Shown here piece by piece: positions 1 to 11,321 of a stretch of DNA of 64,000 nucleotides. Position 1 is the stretch's first letter, and each line of letters starts with the position of its first letter. The position numbers were made by a program, and so were the translations under genes. This DNA is from Oscarella lobularis (Eukaryota > Porifera > Homoscleromorpha > Homosclerophorida > Oscarellidae). The notes beneath the pieces were generated by a model. It was not told the origin of the DNA. It saw only the letters and a program-made list of their open reading frames with translations, and ran no database searches. The stretch is taken from the NCBI RefSeq assembly GCF_947507565.1, contig NC_089192.1, positions 1,918,690-1,982,689 of the forward strand. The letters run 5' to 3'.

Positions 1-518
1 GGCCTTGTCACAGGAAGCCCCTGTCCATCCGTCATGGCAGGAACAGTCATCAGGTCGAAGACATTCACCGTTTGAGCATCCTTGGCTACAGATTGCTTCG
101 TCGCAAGATACGTCACCCCAATTTGACTCGCAATGACATTCGTATTCTGGCACAGCGGAGCCACTAGGAGCTTTTGTCGTTTTGCACGATCCGTTAACAC
201 ATCCGGCTGGACAGCGTTTGGTGCAAGCCTTGCCATTATTGTAAAGATCATACCCTAAATCGCACTCGCATTCAAACGCGCCGTTGTTGTTGACGCATTG
301 CCCACTGCTAGAGCAGTCATGGGCGCCGCTTTCGCATTCGTCTACGTCGACGCATCTTGGTGCAGTGCATGAGACCATGCTCCATCTGAACATCTGAGAT
401 GGCTGTGGCCGTGCAGCTTGTAACCGCGATTGCAGTTTATAGATACAGTGTTGCCATGACCTCTCGAGGAAGAGCTAAGCCGGCCATTGTAAGATGCACT
501 CAAGCTGTGGCAATTTCT

Positions 519-554
<36 letters not shown>

Positions 555-846
555 TTTTCTTCTCGTGGGCGGTAGCGATATTTTCCATCTGATCCCTGCT
601 AATCTTCTCCTCCTTGATGAAGAAGCAACGACTGCATTCAGACAAAATGTCGAAACGAAAATATTTGTAAACTTCTGGCATACCTGCACCAACGACTACA
701 GTGGCCGCAGCCACCGCCGCACCGCCCCAACCTCTTTTCTTTCGACTTTTTGCTACACCATCTGATGATTCTCCTTCATTTGGCTCGATATTAGCGACAC
801 AGTACACAGCAACAAAAAGCAAACCAGCGCAGGTAGCAAGCTTCAT
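1..846 (-). pseudogene. Sushi/EGF secreted protein gene, 3' part beyond the left edge, probable frameshift
   Basis: Start ATG at 846 gives a signal peptide (MKLATCAGLLFVAVYCVA) followed by a basic RKKRGWG segment. An 85-bp GT-AG intron (683-599) keeps frame into a polyproline stretch encoded by a GGC/GCC run. A sushi (CCP) domain follows (NCHSLSASYNGRL ... RCSDGAWSHAL), then a calcium-binding-type EGF (DVDECES..HDCSSSGQCV) and further EGF modules reaching position 1. The sushi frame and the EGF frame do not join. Comparison with the paralogue at 2.3-4.7 kb points to a 2-bp insertion near 359-365, just before the last sushi Cys and the DVDEC motif, which brings a stop at 342-344. It is therefore a pseudogene unless this is an assembly error or an unseen splice. 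The homology with the 2306-4720 copy, in head-to-head orientation, is clear in signal peptide, sushi and EGFs. Confidence 0.7.
520..553. repeat. (GGC)n trinucleotide run encoding polyproline
   Basis: An uninterrupted GGC run on the plus strand encodes 11 consecutive prolines in the minus-strand sushi/EGF gene. The paralogue has only short proline runs (PPPSYRPAPPPPP) here, so the tract expanded in this copy. Confidence 0.9.
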
Positions 847-2305
847 TGCTTCCCACGCGAAAGTTCAAACTCTGAACACCGGCGTCAATGAAAGCTTTCA
901 TATATATTCTGTCCTGCAGGAAATAGATCAGACGAAGATCGTCTAGCCACTAAAGGCCAATTCAGCTTCGTTAATGTCTCTACGGCTGCATCTTGGAAGA
1001 AAAGAGGAAACAAACTAGACAACGTTCCTGGAAGGAAAGAGTCGAGACTTGATGAAACCTGAAAAAACCGTAAGTGGATCCGCCTTTGTTGATCCAATAC
1101 GAAGTTGTAGTATATAAACACGTAGCGTACCAGTGCCATCTCGCCAGTACTCTCTTGCATGACGAGCGATAAAGAATTAATGACTACAATCAGCTCGTCG
1201 ATTGCGAGGCGGCAATGTATAATTAAAAGTAGCTCTTTCGTATCTAATCCACAATTCTATCTCTTTACTTTCAGTTTGCAAGAAGTTCGAAGTCAGTTTT
1301 GTAGGTCTTCCAGTAGATTGTGCACAGATCCAACCCCCCTAGTGCCATAATCGATCCATTGCGCCCCTAAGGATTGCTAGGGCCAAATTACCTCGTCCTG
1401 CCGAAGTTCCGTAGAAAGGAACCATGAATTAGATAGAAGTTAGCCACGTCGACATGTGTAGCGTGGCTGCATGAAAGCAAAACGAAGACGACGGCAAAAC
1501 GAAATGCCCGGAACAACACGGCCTTCGATACATTGGCGTCCCGGATAACTTTCTGTTTCTCTCGCTCGCTGGTGATCTTTACTTAGCGTTATGAACAAGC
1601 TCTAAGAGGCATACAAAAGTGGATGTCCGGTTCGTTCTTTTACGCAGCCACTTCTTCCGAAGTGTCAGTCGTGAATCGCGAAGCCATACATGCACTACGT
1701 GCATGTCTAGCTTCGACTCCACGTCGACGTGGAGTCGATCTCTGTAAAGAAGAGTTGAATATTGCGTTAAGTCTAGTTTTGCTAAGGAAATAGCGCGGTC
1801 GCAGCTAGAGGCTGGAGTCTACTGCAGCATGTAGATGTGAATCAATGTATCTCATGACAATGAAATCCTTAATTAATTAACCCGTTTTAGGGAACCTGAG
1901 ATAGAGCACACGACTTTATAGACGTGAATATTGAGAACACAAGTTACCCGGAGCAAATGATTAAAACATAACAATATTATTATTTAGAAAATACCGGTAA
2001 GTCCTTTGATTATACCGTCGACGTTTCATAAACGCGTTTTCCCGACATGTTTTTGAGATTAGCTTTTAAAAGTGCCTCAAGTTCATCCTGCTTACGTCAG
2101 AATGAACTCGCCCGGCAATTTCACTTTCAGCGTCTTTCCTTCAATGTTCAGCTAAAACTTTGTCTGATTTGTTTCCTGTCTGACGCGTTTCGGAAGCTTC
2201 ATAGGCACCTGACAATCTTTGGCGGATCTACTTCCTGCAGGGTAGCACTATATATGAAAACGCGGGCGCGTTGAAGCCGGTGATGAGGCTTTTGTGCTCA
2301 ACGCA
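847..2305. other. Intergenic region between two divergent paralogues
   Basis: It separates the two head-to-head sushi/EGF copies. I see no convincing coding exon. It contains a perfect 26-bp palindrome at 1713-1738 and AT-rich tracts at 1850-2000. It may hold the ancestral divergent promoter; no specific promoter element could be assigned. Confidence 0.5.
1713..1738. repeat. Perfect 26-bp palindrome
   Basis: The 13-base half TCGACTCCACGTC is followed directly by its exact reverse complement, with no spacer. It lies between the two divergent paralogues. It could be a dyad binding site or a cruciform-forming sequence; function unknown. Confidence 0.85.
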
Positions 2306-4720
2306 ATGAAGCTGAGAAACTGCCTTGTTTTTCTTCTCTTTGCGGTTTATTGTGTCGCTACTATCGCGCCAAATAAAGGGAACGATGATTCATCAGCTGC
2401 TGTAGCAAAAAGTCGAAAGAAGAGAGGTTGGGGTTGTGTCTCTTGTTGCCGAATGTAGGTTTGCACTTTACTAACGTTTATGCGGTTTATAAATTATTTT
2501 TTCCGAAGTAATCCTATCAATGACATGGAGGAGTCCTCCGCCATCGTATCGACCGGCGCCACCTCCGCCACCTAGAGGGTGCTCCTACTTAAATGCGCCT
2601 TACAATGGCCGTCTTGGCTCTTCTACGAGAGGTCACGGCCACACTGTATCTGTTCACCGCAATCGAGGTTATAAGCTGCACGGCCACGGCCATCTCAGAT
2701 GTGCAGATGGAGTATGGTCTCATTCTCTACCAACATCTGTCGACGTAAACGAATGCGAAGGTAGTACGCATGACTGTTCCAGCAGTGCGCGATGCGTGAA
2801 CATCGACGGCGGGTTTAAATGCGAATGCAATTCAGGGTATGACTTGTTCAATAATGATGGCAAGGCTTGCTCAAAACGCTGCCCAGCCGGATGTGTTCAC
2901 GGATCGTGCCAGAAGACGAAAGGTCCCAGTGGTTCCGCTTTGCCTGAATACAAATGTAACTGCAATTCGAAGTGGACAGGAGAAACCTGCAACGCGCCCG
3001 TTTGTTCAAACAATTGTGAGAGCAGCGGAGTCTGTTCAGCACCAAACACGTGTGACTGCAAAGGAACTCAGTAGAAAGGAGACATCTGCGACGAGCCTGT
3101 GTGCGATAAAGTTTGTGAGAATGGTGGAAAGTGTGTAGCACCGTCTACCTGTGACTGTGTGGATGGATATTCAGGAAGTCGTTGCGAAATCAAGACCTGC
3201 AGAGATCTTAAAGCTCCTGATAATGGCCTCGTCACTTGTACGACATTCAACAAACAACAGGTCTTTAACGTTTTTTGCAACGACGCTTATGGCTTTAGCT
3301 ACTAACCGGACGATCCGTTTGTGTGCGGTGTGAGCGGGAAATGGTCTCACGTAGAACGACAACTTCCGGTTCCGGAATGCATAGAAGCCGATCCTTTGGG
3401 ATTCTTTATCTGCCGAAAGTAAATTTGAATATCGTGGAGAATGCAAAAGCCTCTCACCGGAAGAAAAAAAAATCTCGAGCCTTACTCTTCAGTCTTTGTT
3501 AGAGCGGCTCTGTCCTTGCAATCAGATCACCATTACCAACTTTGGCGAAGTTGAGTGCGACGATGGCGGGGAAAGACGTAGACGCCAAGTCAGTGGAAAA
3601 ATAAACATTGTTATCGTGAAATTTCGTGTTGAAGCGTTCAAAAACTCTAGAAGGATTCTGAATGCCAGATACTGCAACTCAACTTGCAGAGCTGCAGCAG
3701 GAAAACTCATAAGTGCTGTGCACACCGCGGCAAGAAAACTCGTAAGCTCTGTCCAAAGCGATCCTCTTAGCGTCGAAATCAATGGAATCACATTCAATTC
3801 AAAAGATGCAACGGCTAGCAGAGTTCAGGCTAGCTGCGAGTAAAATCAAAATGGGCACGCGATGTTTCTTGTGTGGCAGGGGAAACTACATCCGCGAAGG
3901 AAAATGCGAACCATTGCCTCTTCACACGTATCAGGATGCAGAGGGAAAGAGCGAATGCAAAATTTGTCCTGTCAAAACTGAGACTCTCTGGAAAGGCACC
4001 AAATCTTTAGAAGATTGTCTTCGAGTATGTCAACCTGGGAAGTATTCTCACAACAGCGTTCGTCCTTGCGCACTCCATGCTCCATGCATTCATACCAGCC
4101 GGAAGAAGGACCGACGTCATGCCTTACATGTCCAGATGGTACCATAACCACAGCCGAAGGAGCATCTCACGAGTCGATGTGCGTTCCTAACTGCACTAAT
4201 AACTGCATCTATGGATTCAGATGTGATGGATGCCGGTGCATTTCGAGCTACAAGGTGTGCGACTTGACGCAAGATTGCGTCGACGGTTCTGACCAACAGC
4301 ATGTGATTCCTGCGAGGGCTTCTTCTGCCCCGGCGACTTTCTAGTATATCAACGCATTTGCACGTCTTCATTCGCAGCAGTGGCGGAAATCAAAGACGTA
4401 GTGAGCATGGGAGATGATACGACGATGATGAAATGCGATGTGAAAGAAGTTCTCTACAGCGCCAAAGCACCAACCTCACAAGTGTGAACGACGGTCATTT
4501 TGATCTTGGATCAAAGTCGGTGGCGTGTCACTGTCCTTCTGTTCAAGCTGGCAACCAATACATGCTCAGTGGTTACAAAAATCACGACGGCGCCCTCGTT
4601 GTCAGCCACGACGGCATTTTTAAGCCGTGGAGAAATGATACTCCACCAGAAATTTCTGAAGCAATTTCTCTAGTGAAGAATGGAAGCTGCTTGCTCAATT
4701 ACGGCTGGGACGAATGAAGA
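2306..4720 (+). pseudogene. Sushi-EGF-GCC2/GCC3-LDLa-NTR secreted protein, decayed copy
   Basis: ATG 2306 starts a signal peptide (MKLRNCLVFLLFAVYCVA) and the same RKKRGWG segment as the paralogue. From 2520 the frame runs through a proline-rich stretch, a sushi domain, EGFs (DVNECEGSTHDC..., CPAGCVHGSC, CSNNCESSGVC, CDKVCENGGKC) and a second sushi (CRDLKAPDNG). TAG at 3072-3074 replaces what looks like Trp in CKGTQ*KGD, and TAA at 3303-3305 interrupts the second sushi, with coding similarity continuing in the same frame after each. Further 3' the signal changes frame: a Cys-containing region 3496-3843, GCC2/GCC3-like repeats 3850-4190 (CQPGKYS / CLTCPDGTITT in different frames), an LDLa-like CDLTQDCVDGSD near 4255-4295, and an NTR/C345C-like end (CHCPSVQAGNQYMLSG) ending at 4717. 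The several frame changes and two stops argue for a pseudogene. Translational readthrough was considered and judged unlikely. Confidence 0.72.
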
Positions 4721-4937
4721 GGAGGAGGCTGTCAGTAAGCAAAGATGACAGAAACTCTTGCGCTCTTTCGCTGGAATCTTTATCTCAAAAAACAACAGTC
4801 AATGGTTGTCTAATAAATGTGCAGTTTTGTTTTATGAATCTATTACAATCAGCAATACCGACTGGTTCACTCAATCAGACTCTGATCATACGTATTTGGT
4901 GCGCTTATCCGGGCACCATTGATTGTTTATGTCCATA
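4721..4937. other. Non-coding stretch
   Basis: No recognisable coding similarity or RNA gene was seen between the end of the decayed NTR domain and the start of the long direct repeat. Confidence 0.4.
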
Positions 4938-7902
4938 TCCGGGTAATGGTCTTAGAAGTGTGGTCGTTTTCGCTCAATTTTTCGCAGGACGCGTTCCCGC
5001 TATCAGTAGGATGCTTTCCAAAGCACCTTTTCTACCCGCTGACATCGTTACGAAAAAGTGAGGCTCCCTAAGGTGTCTCATAAACAGATTTTCGCCTTGC
5101 GAAGCGCAACGTAGAGCTCGAGACGCGAGTGCAGATATTCCATTTAACGGTACTCTAAATGCCTACAGTTAAACGGGTTTGTAGACGCAACTGAGTTGTT
5201 CCCCATCGCCCAAGAGCCGAATTCATTCGTCGCCGTTTCGAAGCTCTTCTCTCCTCCCTCGTATGTCGAATTCTTGTCTCCGGTGCGCGACGAAAAGCTA
5301 TAAGGTGTGTCTCCATGTGGTTTGAATTATGCGAGCGCACGATTTTCGCAGCGGTCGCCGCGAGCCAAAATCTCGTGGCCCTGAAAAGGGATCTCACCCA
5401 TTTACCCCAACGGCCTGTCATATATGTATCTATAGATTGACCTGAACTCGCAGCAAAGTGCGAAGAGCGTGTCACTGTACTGTACTCACATGTAAGTAAA
5501 CTCTCGTGTGTTTTTCAAATGTTTTATACGGAGTTCGTATAGAAAACGTCATCGCCTCTGCTCGAAACTCTAACAAGCAAAACTAGAATCACCTGGGATG
5601 TGGGTGACGTACACACCAAAATCTTGTACTTGCATTCGTCTTCTCTTTTTTTTAGTTTTTCGACTTTGTCTCTGCTAATTCGCGTCCTAGTTGAATTGGG
5701 GGATGAGCTCCATAGATTCTTGGTAAGAGGTTTGGATGCTTGGAACGACAATGAAACAGAGATCATGGCTAATACGTGTATATAGCAGTAAGCCGCCGTC
5801 TTGAATAACCTATGGGAGCTAACCTCAGAGTCATAAGCAGGATTTTTTTTAACAACGCTGAACGATTTAAAAGCATCAAGTTTCTCTTGACAATCTCATC
5901 TATCAGTTCCAGTTTAAAAAATTACTCGAGATTGGTCGAGCGTGTCTTAATTGGCAAATTGGCAAGTTAGTCAAAGCGTTTTTACGTGTGTTTTGTTAGG
6001 GTCGGTTCGTGCTAGGGAGAAGAGAAGCGCCGTCTATTTGAGTAAATTGTCGCCGCTGATCAAAGTAAGCTTTCAGTGGCCGCCTCTGCAATCGCTTGAT
6101 GGTCGCCCGATCACAGGGGCCTGTATGTATGTATCATCTTACATCTCGAGTAACGCTCCTCATAGAAGAGAGAGAAATACGCTAGCATCACGTGCTTATG
6201 GGTGAACAATATCTAGATCGTAACTGCTTTCTACTGCTACATTGGTGATGCACATTAGTGACTGTGGACGCGGGTGCGGCTACCTCTGGAAGTGGTGATG
6301 TTGTTGTGACCTACTGGGTCGGTGCCGCGGTAGGTCAGTTGTGAATGGTCCGCAGTTGGATTGCGTTGTCGCTGTAATTGGGTAATAGAGGTGCCCATGC
6401 ATGATCATCCTTTCATCGTTCTCGGAGCACGAAATGTCCTGCCGTGATGCTATCATCGGATGCTGCAGCGCTTCCGCAATGAATCGTCGCAGAATGACAG
6501 AGGACGTGATGTTTTATTGCATGGTGTACTTGCTCTACGCAGTTGGGGTTTAGGGGAGAGGGGATTTTTTTGCACGTGCGTGTCTTTATAGTTAGGGCGC
6601 GGCGCGGCGCAATGAAAAATAGAGGAAATAATTTTTTATTCAATAAACCCGGAAATAAACCGGAAGATAACATAAGCTACAAATAATCGTCCTTTCGGCG
6701 TCTTCAGGCTTGGGAGGGCGATTCACCCACGCCCTCTGGTGGACACGGAGCCCGGAGCTTCGGTTGACCCACGAAGCACGGGGTACGGCCTCTTTATCCT
6801 CGATTGGCCTCGGAGATGGGCCTTGGGAGTGAAGCGTCCTCGGATGTGAGTCCGCCACCCATGTTATCCAAGGGGACCGCTATTGTTACCCACCGCGTCT
6901 CGCCATAGTGGGGAAGCCAACTCTATCGGCCCCTGCTATAGAGGTGTGGCCTCTTTCACATCATTGGCCTCGGAGGTCTTTGGGAGTAGATTAACGCTTG
7001 AGCAAGAGCAGTGATTTCAAACGAGTTTCTAGCACGGGATGAAGAAAAAAGGTATCAGTAACAAAAAATAATGATGCCCGCTCAAAGAATAAGTCACCTG
7101 TTTACGCAACGCTGTGAAAAATCATTATACAAGAAGAACAAGAGAATAGTATTGTCCGTTGAATTTTTTCACGGCCACTTGCATGCCGTGCCAGAAGGAA
7201 ATGCACACGTCTGCTAAACGAAAAGAAAGATGTGCGTTACGTTCTGCTTAAACCACCTGCATAAGCACCTGTTCCGAGCTTTTCATCGGTACGCTCAACT
7301 TGCTGGGAGCTAAGCGGAGAATTGCAACAAACTCGTTCAGACTGCGTTGCGCTTCTTCAAGTGAGTCTAGAAGAGTATGACGTCGACACTCAAGACCACG
7401 ACGTTCGGTTCGGTGTTGCCGCTCCGCCGCTCCATTTCAGATCAGAGCAAAAATTACCTTAATAAAACCTCTATTCGAATTATCGAATCTTTTTATATAA
7501 TTTTTGCTTTTCGTCTGTAAGAAATATGCATTGAGCTTCGAGAGTCAGGCACCGAGAAGCAATTTCAACTCTACAAACAACCTTACTTCGTACTTCGCCT
7601 ACTCAGTTAGAGAACAACTTTACTTTCCTCACTTGCCTCAAGATTGGAGCATCTCTCTTTACGTTCTCTTAGTTCCCATTCAATATCTCGGAAACGAAGG
7701 CTGCCAAAATGATTATTAATAATATTGGAACGAAAGGGGCCCTTTTGGCGATCGCTCAAACTTCGAAAGTCATCGTAGCGAACTTGTAGCGCAGACCTGT
7801 ACATAAAGTCAATAAGAAAATAAGAATTGAAGTCATTATAAATACCGTACATTTCAGCTAGAAAACGTTCATTTCGTTGCCTAAAATTTCACCGCTTAAT
7901 TG
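4938..7902. repeat. Long direct repeat, copy 1 (partner 59420-62404)
   Basis: Similarity to 59420-62404 on the same strand is continuous by eye. Examples are the stretch around 5035-5075 (GCTGACATCGTTACGAAAAAG / GCTGACGTCTTCACGAAAAAG), 5990-6060 (almost identical), 6640-6990 and 7250-7440. Differences are scattered substitutions and small indels. The repeat ends inside the kinase-gene remnant: at 7902 the two copies diverge. It has no long ORF or recognisable transposase, so it is either a segmental duplication or a non-autonomous element family. Its inner part 6640-6990 is GC-richer (cggagcccggagcttcg) and of unknown nature. Confidence 0.85.
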
Positions 7903-8380
7903 GTATCATCAACGAACCAAATTACGCTACGCGACGTTACCGCATTCCTTCCAAAGGCGGATGACGGATCACATCTACTTTCTGTAACTGAACTTCTGAA
8001 AGGAAGAACCGGCGCATTGAAGAAAGGCGTGTATAGGAGAAAAGGCTCGATTTCCATAAAGGATTCATCAAAGAACCTGAAAGACCAATTAAAAATCACA
8101 TCTGATTTCCGATTTCGTTAGTGAGTATACCCAGTGAAATTGTTTCCAGCCATGGGCTTGTAGCCGCGCCTTTTTGTATAACTGCTTAGCATGAATAATT
8201 TCCGTCGTTCCGTCTTGATTCCTGATGCAATAAACAGTGAATTCATATATTGGGGCAATATCGTGCCTAATCCAATCTGAAAGTCGCTGCACACTATTAT
8301 ATACTAGCGTGCAAAGTATTATTAGCCTCGATCTTCTAGACGCCACGGACAGTATTCCGAGGTTACGTAGCGAGCGCATC
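7140..8380 (-). pseudogene. Truncated copy of the kelch-kinase gene
   Basis: Read on the minus strand, pieces match the gene at 52.4-55.3 kb in the same order. These are HDIAPIYEFTVYC and NQDGTTEIIH (about 8260-8190; parent HDIAPIFEFTLHC, NQDGTAEIIH), DESFMEIEP (about 8060; parent NDSFMKIEP), RSALQVRYDDF and SLRFRDIEWELRE (about 7790-7650; parent RSALQARYDDL, SLRYRDIESDLRE), the coiled-coil segment 7450-7290, GTGAYA and WHGMQVAVKKF (7260-7150). Homology stops just after the VAVKK lysine, so most of the kinase domain is missing. The intron after GTGAYA is kept (starts GTGG, ends TTTAG), so this is a DNA-level duplicate, not a retrocopy. Stops and frame changes abound. Confidence 0.82.
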
Positions 8381-9684
8381 CTCCAAAGTCTCTAGTGAGA
8401 GCTTTGACCGTGTAGATACATGCAACTCTATCGATCCTCTCAGGTTTTAGCATACGCGCTCGACATGGCCCTCGCTTTTACTGTGCGCTGAACAAAATCA
8501 ATCTCAATGAGTTGCTTACCTATATTTGTGCAACGTAGAACTTCTCTTTCTTCTCTTGTTTCCGCATTGTGACGACGCTTTCGCCTAAAACCGACGAGAG
8601 GCGGTTTCATTTCATGACCAATGCAACAGATTTACCTCTCGTTCAACCTGCGTTCGTCTTATTTCGAATCGGCGTTAGCGTTCGAGGGAAATCGGCGTCT
8701 AGATGCTTGAAATACGGGGGTTCACAAATCCCGTATAAGGCAGCCGTTGACCTTCGTTCGAGCCTTCTCGTCTCCATCCCAAGAAAAGAACGAGTCCCGA
8801 AGTGATCGCGCAACGATCGAGATAGCCAAGTTGCACAGAAACGCTACGATGAACGGATTAGCGATGATGGGCGGGATCGTGACGTCACAGCTTATCTGAG
8901 CAGTCCAAAATTACAACCCCTCCTTTGCAAAATTTCTAGATCCGCCACTTTAGAGGAATGACAAAGAAGGGTTAGTTAAAAGTATAGATATAGCTTCAGT
9001 TATTTTATCTTGGCTCTATATGCTTGTGTTTTGCCACGTGTATTGGCGTACTACATTTCTTCAAGACGCTTATCCGGTATTTTAATTTTGAAAAGTAGAA
9101 GCACATGCCTGTTAATTAACTAAAAGACATTGATTTTTTCATTTTGTAGCACTTGTACGTGGCACCGAAGACGAACTTCATCCTTTCAAAAACAGGAATC
9201 TAATTGATTAAGGCAGCAGCGTCAGCACTGGGCACAGCAACGCTTCATCATCGATTCAAGGGCATCTATGGTTTGCATGCATGCACGTACTATTTCAATG
9301 AAGATGACTGGCCTACTTGCTCCATCGCTTGAACAACAGATTAAAGAAAGGGCTTCCTATCGCATAAGAGATGATCTTTTTCGTCCTTTATTGTTCAGGG
9401 CAAAAAAGTTGCGAGCCGAATGCTTTGTTATTCGTGTATTTCCTTATTTTTATTTAGTTCTTTCATCTGTCTTTATGTAAAGCACTGCTATTGCGGTATG
9501 TAGTTCTACTTACTGAGCTAGAAAAAACAGGTACGATCACTCAGAAGCGCTTAAATGGTTAATTTCGTTCTGATTTACGCGCTTTATTTCAGCCGATAGC
9601 AATAAATGAAGCGGCCCTGTCGTCGCGTAAACCGTCACCTTGGCTGGTGATGTATCGAAATTTTTCTTCATCGATGTTGGTGAG
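8381..9684. other. Non-coding stretch
   Basis: Several short ORFs occur (for example 8569-8805 and 9268-9480), but none resembles a known domain or has splice continuity. I see no RNA gene or mobile element here. Confidence 0.4.
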
Positions 9685-10620
9685 GATTTTTTTATCTTTC
9701 AGGTTCGCAATAGCGTCGGGGTGATATGGGGAATTTCGATTCTGTTAACAAGCGGAGCATCGGTTTGGCCTGGTGTTTTCTTCATGCACGATTATCTGCA
9801 CGGCTGGGAGGCCATTTATACGCCGTCTGCTAGAAAAGATCTTGGAATTGCTATATTCTCATTGACACTTCTTTTTATCTTCAGCATAGTACTTACAGCG
9901 CTGAATCGTTTTCCGTATGCTTCTCCTGCTTCTATTCGAAACTCAACCAAGTGCCCCAGCAATCCGTCACTGGGCCCCATTACAGCAATACGTACGTCAG
10001 TTCATCCGGCCCACCTCACTCTAAAGAAGAATTCAAGCCAGTAACCTAATTTGGCTCATTCAAAGACTGAACAAAGACAGCAATGTACCTGTCCATTCAT
10101 TTGTGTTTTGCGCGTAAACAATTTTTGTCCTGCGTACCGTATTTACTCTAATAAAAGCCGCCTTCTAATAAACGCCGCTCTATGAACAACTTTCCCACAG
10201 ACCCTCGCTAAAGCGCGTAAGAGCGTGAAAGAATAAACTTTGGTTTTGAAACGCATGCAATCCCGAAACATATTGACGCCGCGGCTTTTATTAGAGTAAA
10301 TACGGTAAGAAATTTTTGTCCTTCATTGATTATTGAATTTTACTGCATTTAATTACTGCAAAATGGTTTCAGATTGCTAGCCGCTGTGCCCGATTACTTG
10401 ATTGCACAGAGAAGACATATCAATGTTTCCTGGACTATAAATTTTGAAGCGTGGAGGGCTTCGGACACGGAACCAACACGTAAAGGCGCATCGCAATTGA
10501 GTACAAAGCTTCCATTGGACAATTAACGACCACGTGAAGACGTGAACCTGCTCACACCTTGGAGACAAGACTATTATTAGGAGAGATACTTTTGTTCTTT
10601 TCCTCACTACCTCATTGAAA
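9685..10620 (+). pseudogene. Broken copy of the four-TM protein gene's last exon and 3' flank
   Basis: From the acceptor TTTATCTTTCAG (about 9690-9702) the plus strand matches the last exon of the minus-strand gene at 57.8-58.6 kb: VIWGISI..TSGASVWPGVFF and ARKDLGIAIFSLTL versus VIWAISI..TIGASAWPGYFF and ASKDLGIAIFSLTL. After the fourth TM a frameshift changes SLCCFCCRY into an unrelated tail. Similarity continues into the 3' flank (10060-10130 and 10311-10470, matching 57460-57800 reverse-complemented), interrupted only by a 180-bp MITE. Upstream exons are absent, so the copy is 5'-truncated. Confidence 0.82.
10131..10310. mobile_element. MITE-like element with 27-bp terminal inverted repeats
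   Basis: Perfect inverted repeats at 10135-10161 (starting TACCGTATTTACTCTAATAA) and 10281-10307 flank a non-coding core. The element is bracketed by an 11-bp direct repeat AATTTTTGTCC (10120-10130 and 10311-10321), a probable target-site duplication. The related sequence near 57700-57720 has only one copy of the corresponding site (AGTTTTCGTCC on its minus strand) and no element, giving an empty-site comparison inside the window. No transposase is encoded. Confidence 0.85.
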
Positions 10621-11069
10621 TTCTACCTAAATCTATCCGGGGCAATGTCCATGTCCGGTGCATCATACTAAATTGATCTAGGTGACAAACAAATTAATTC
10701 TGGCCTATTTTCGTGATAAGCGCGCGATCGAAGGTGGAAGAAGACGAACCTACGGGCTTTATTCGCTACGAACGCTTCGAACCAATGATGATTACGCGTT
10801 CTAATGGAAAGAAGGTGAACTCATACGGGCCTCCCTAACACATATATAAAAAAGAGAACCTTATTTAGATAGCGACCTGAAACGAAGATCAGATACTAAA
10901 AGCCGTTTCCGCAAGAAAGCTCCAAAAATTGCCTAATTAAATTAATGAATTAATTAATTAAAATAAGGTTTTGGATGAAGATAAAAAAGGGTGTTTGACT
11001 GTTGAACAGTTGACTAAGTGTATGACTGAAAGCGGTTGCCTAATTTAATTAAATTAATTGTTTCACCTT

Positions 11070-11321
11070 TCATAAATCGCCCTTCTGAGACGTTTCGGGC
11101 GAGAAAACGGTCGAGAACGTAAATCGATGATCTTCTCGACAGTCTGGACGCGCTTCGGTTCTGTCTTTCGGCGCTGATGCTTCGACCATCGATCCCGTTC
11201 TGAGTTGGAGGCAGGAGGGCCCCTGGCTCGGCTTTACGCTGAGGAAGACTCGGACGGAATCGTTTTCCATTTCTTCGGCGAGCTTTTGCTTGAATGGCAC
11301 ATAGTCTCTGCGATCACGCAT
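11070..11321 (-). pseudogene. Possible kinesin motor-domain remnant
   Basis: An 83-residue frame contains DSVRVFLSVKPSQ near its start and HRFTFSTVFSPETSQ near its end, with APKD between. This resembles the N-terminal part of kinesin motor domains (VRVxxRxRP ... FxFDxVFxxxTSQ). No continuation carrying the P-loop was found downstream on the minus strand, so this is a fragment or a solitary first exon. The call rests on two short motifs. Confidence 0.4.

Noticed and set aside
475-846. Polyalanine protein frame through the GGC run
   Set aside because: It reads through the intron; the sushi frame after splicing reads the same run as polyproline and matches the paralogue.
3072-3305. TAG and TAA as recoded or readthrough codons in the sushi/EGF copy
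   Set aside because: Frame changes further 3' and the damage in the other copy make simple decay more likely; no other gene in the window uses these codons in frame.
6640-6990. tRNA- or SINE-like segment inside the long repeat
   Set aside because: The GC-rich block was inspected for A/B boxes and a cloverleaf; none was convincing.
8569-8805. 78-codon plus-strand frame
   Set aside because: No domain, no splice partner and no copy elsewhere in the window.
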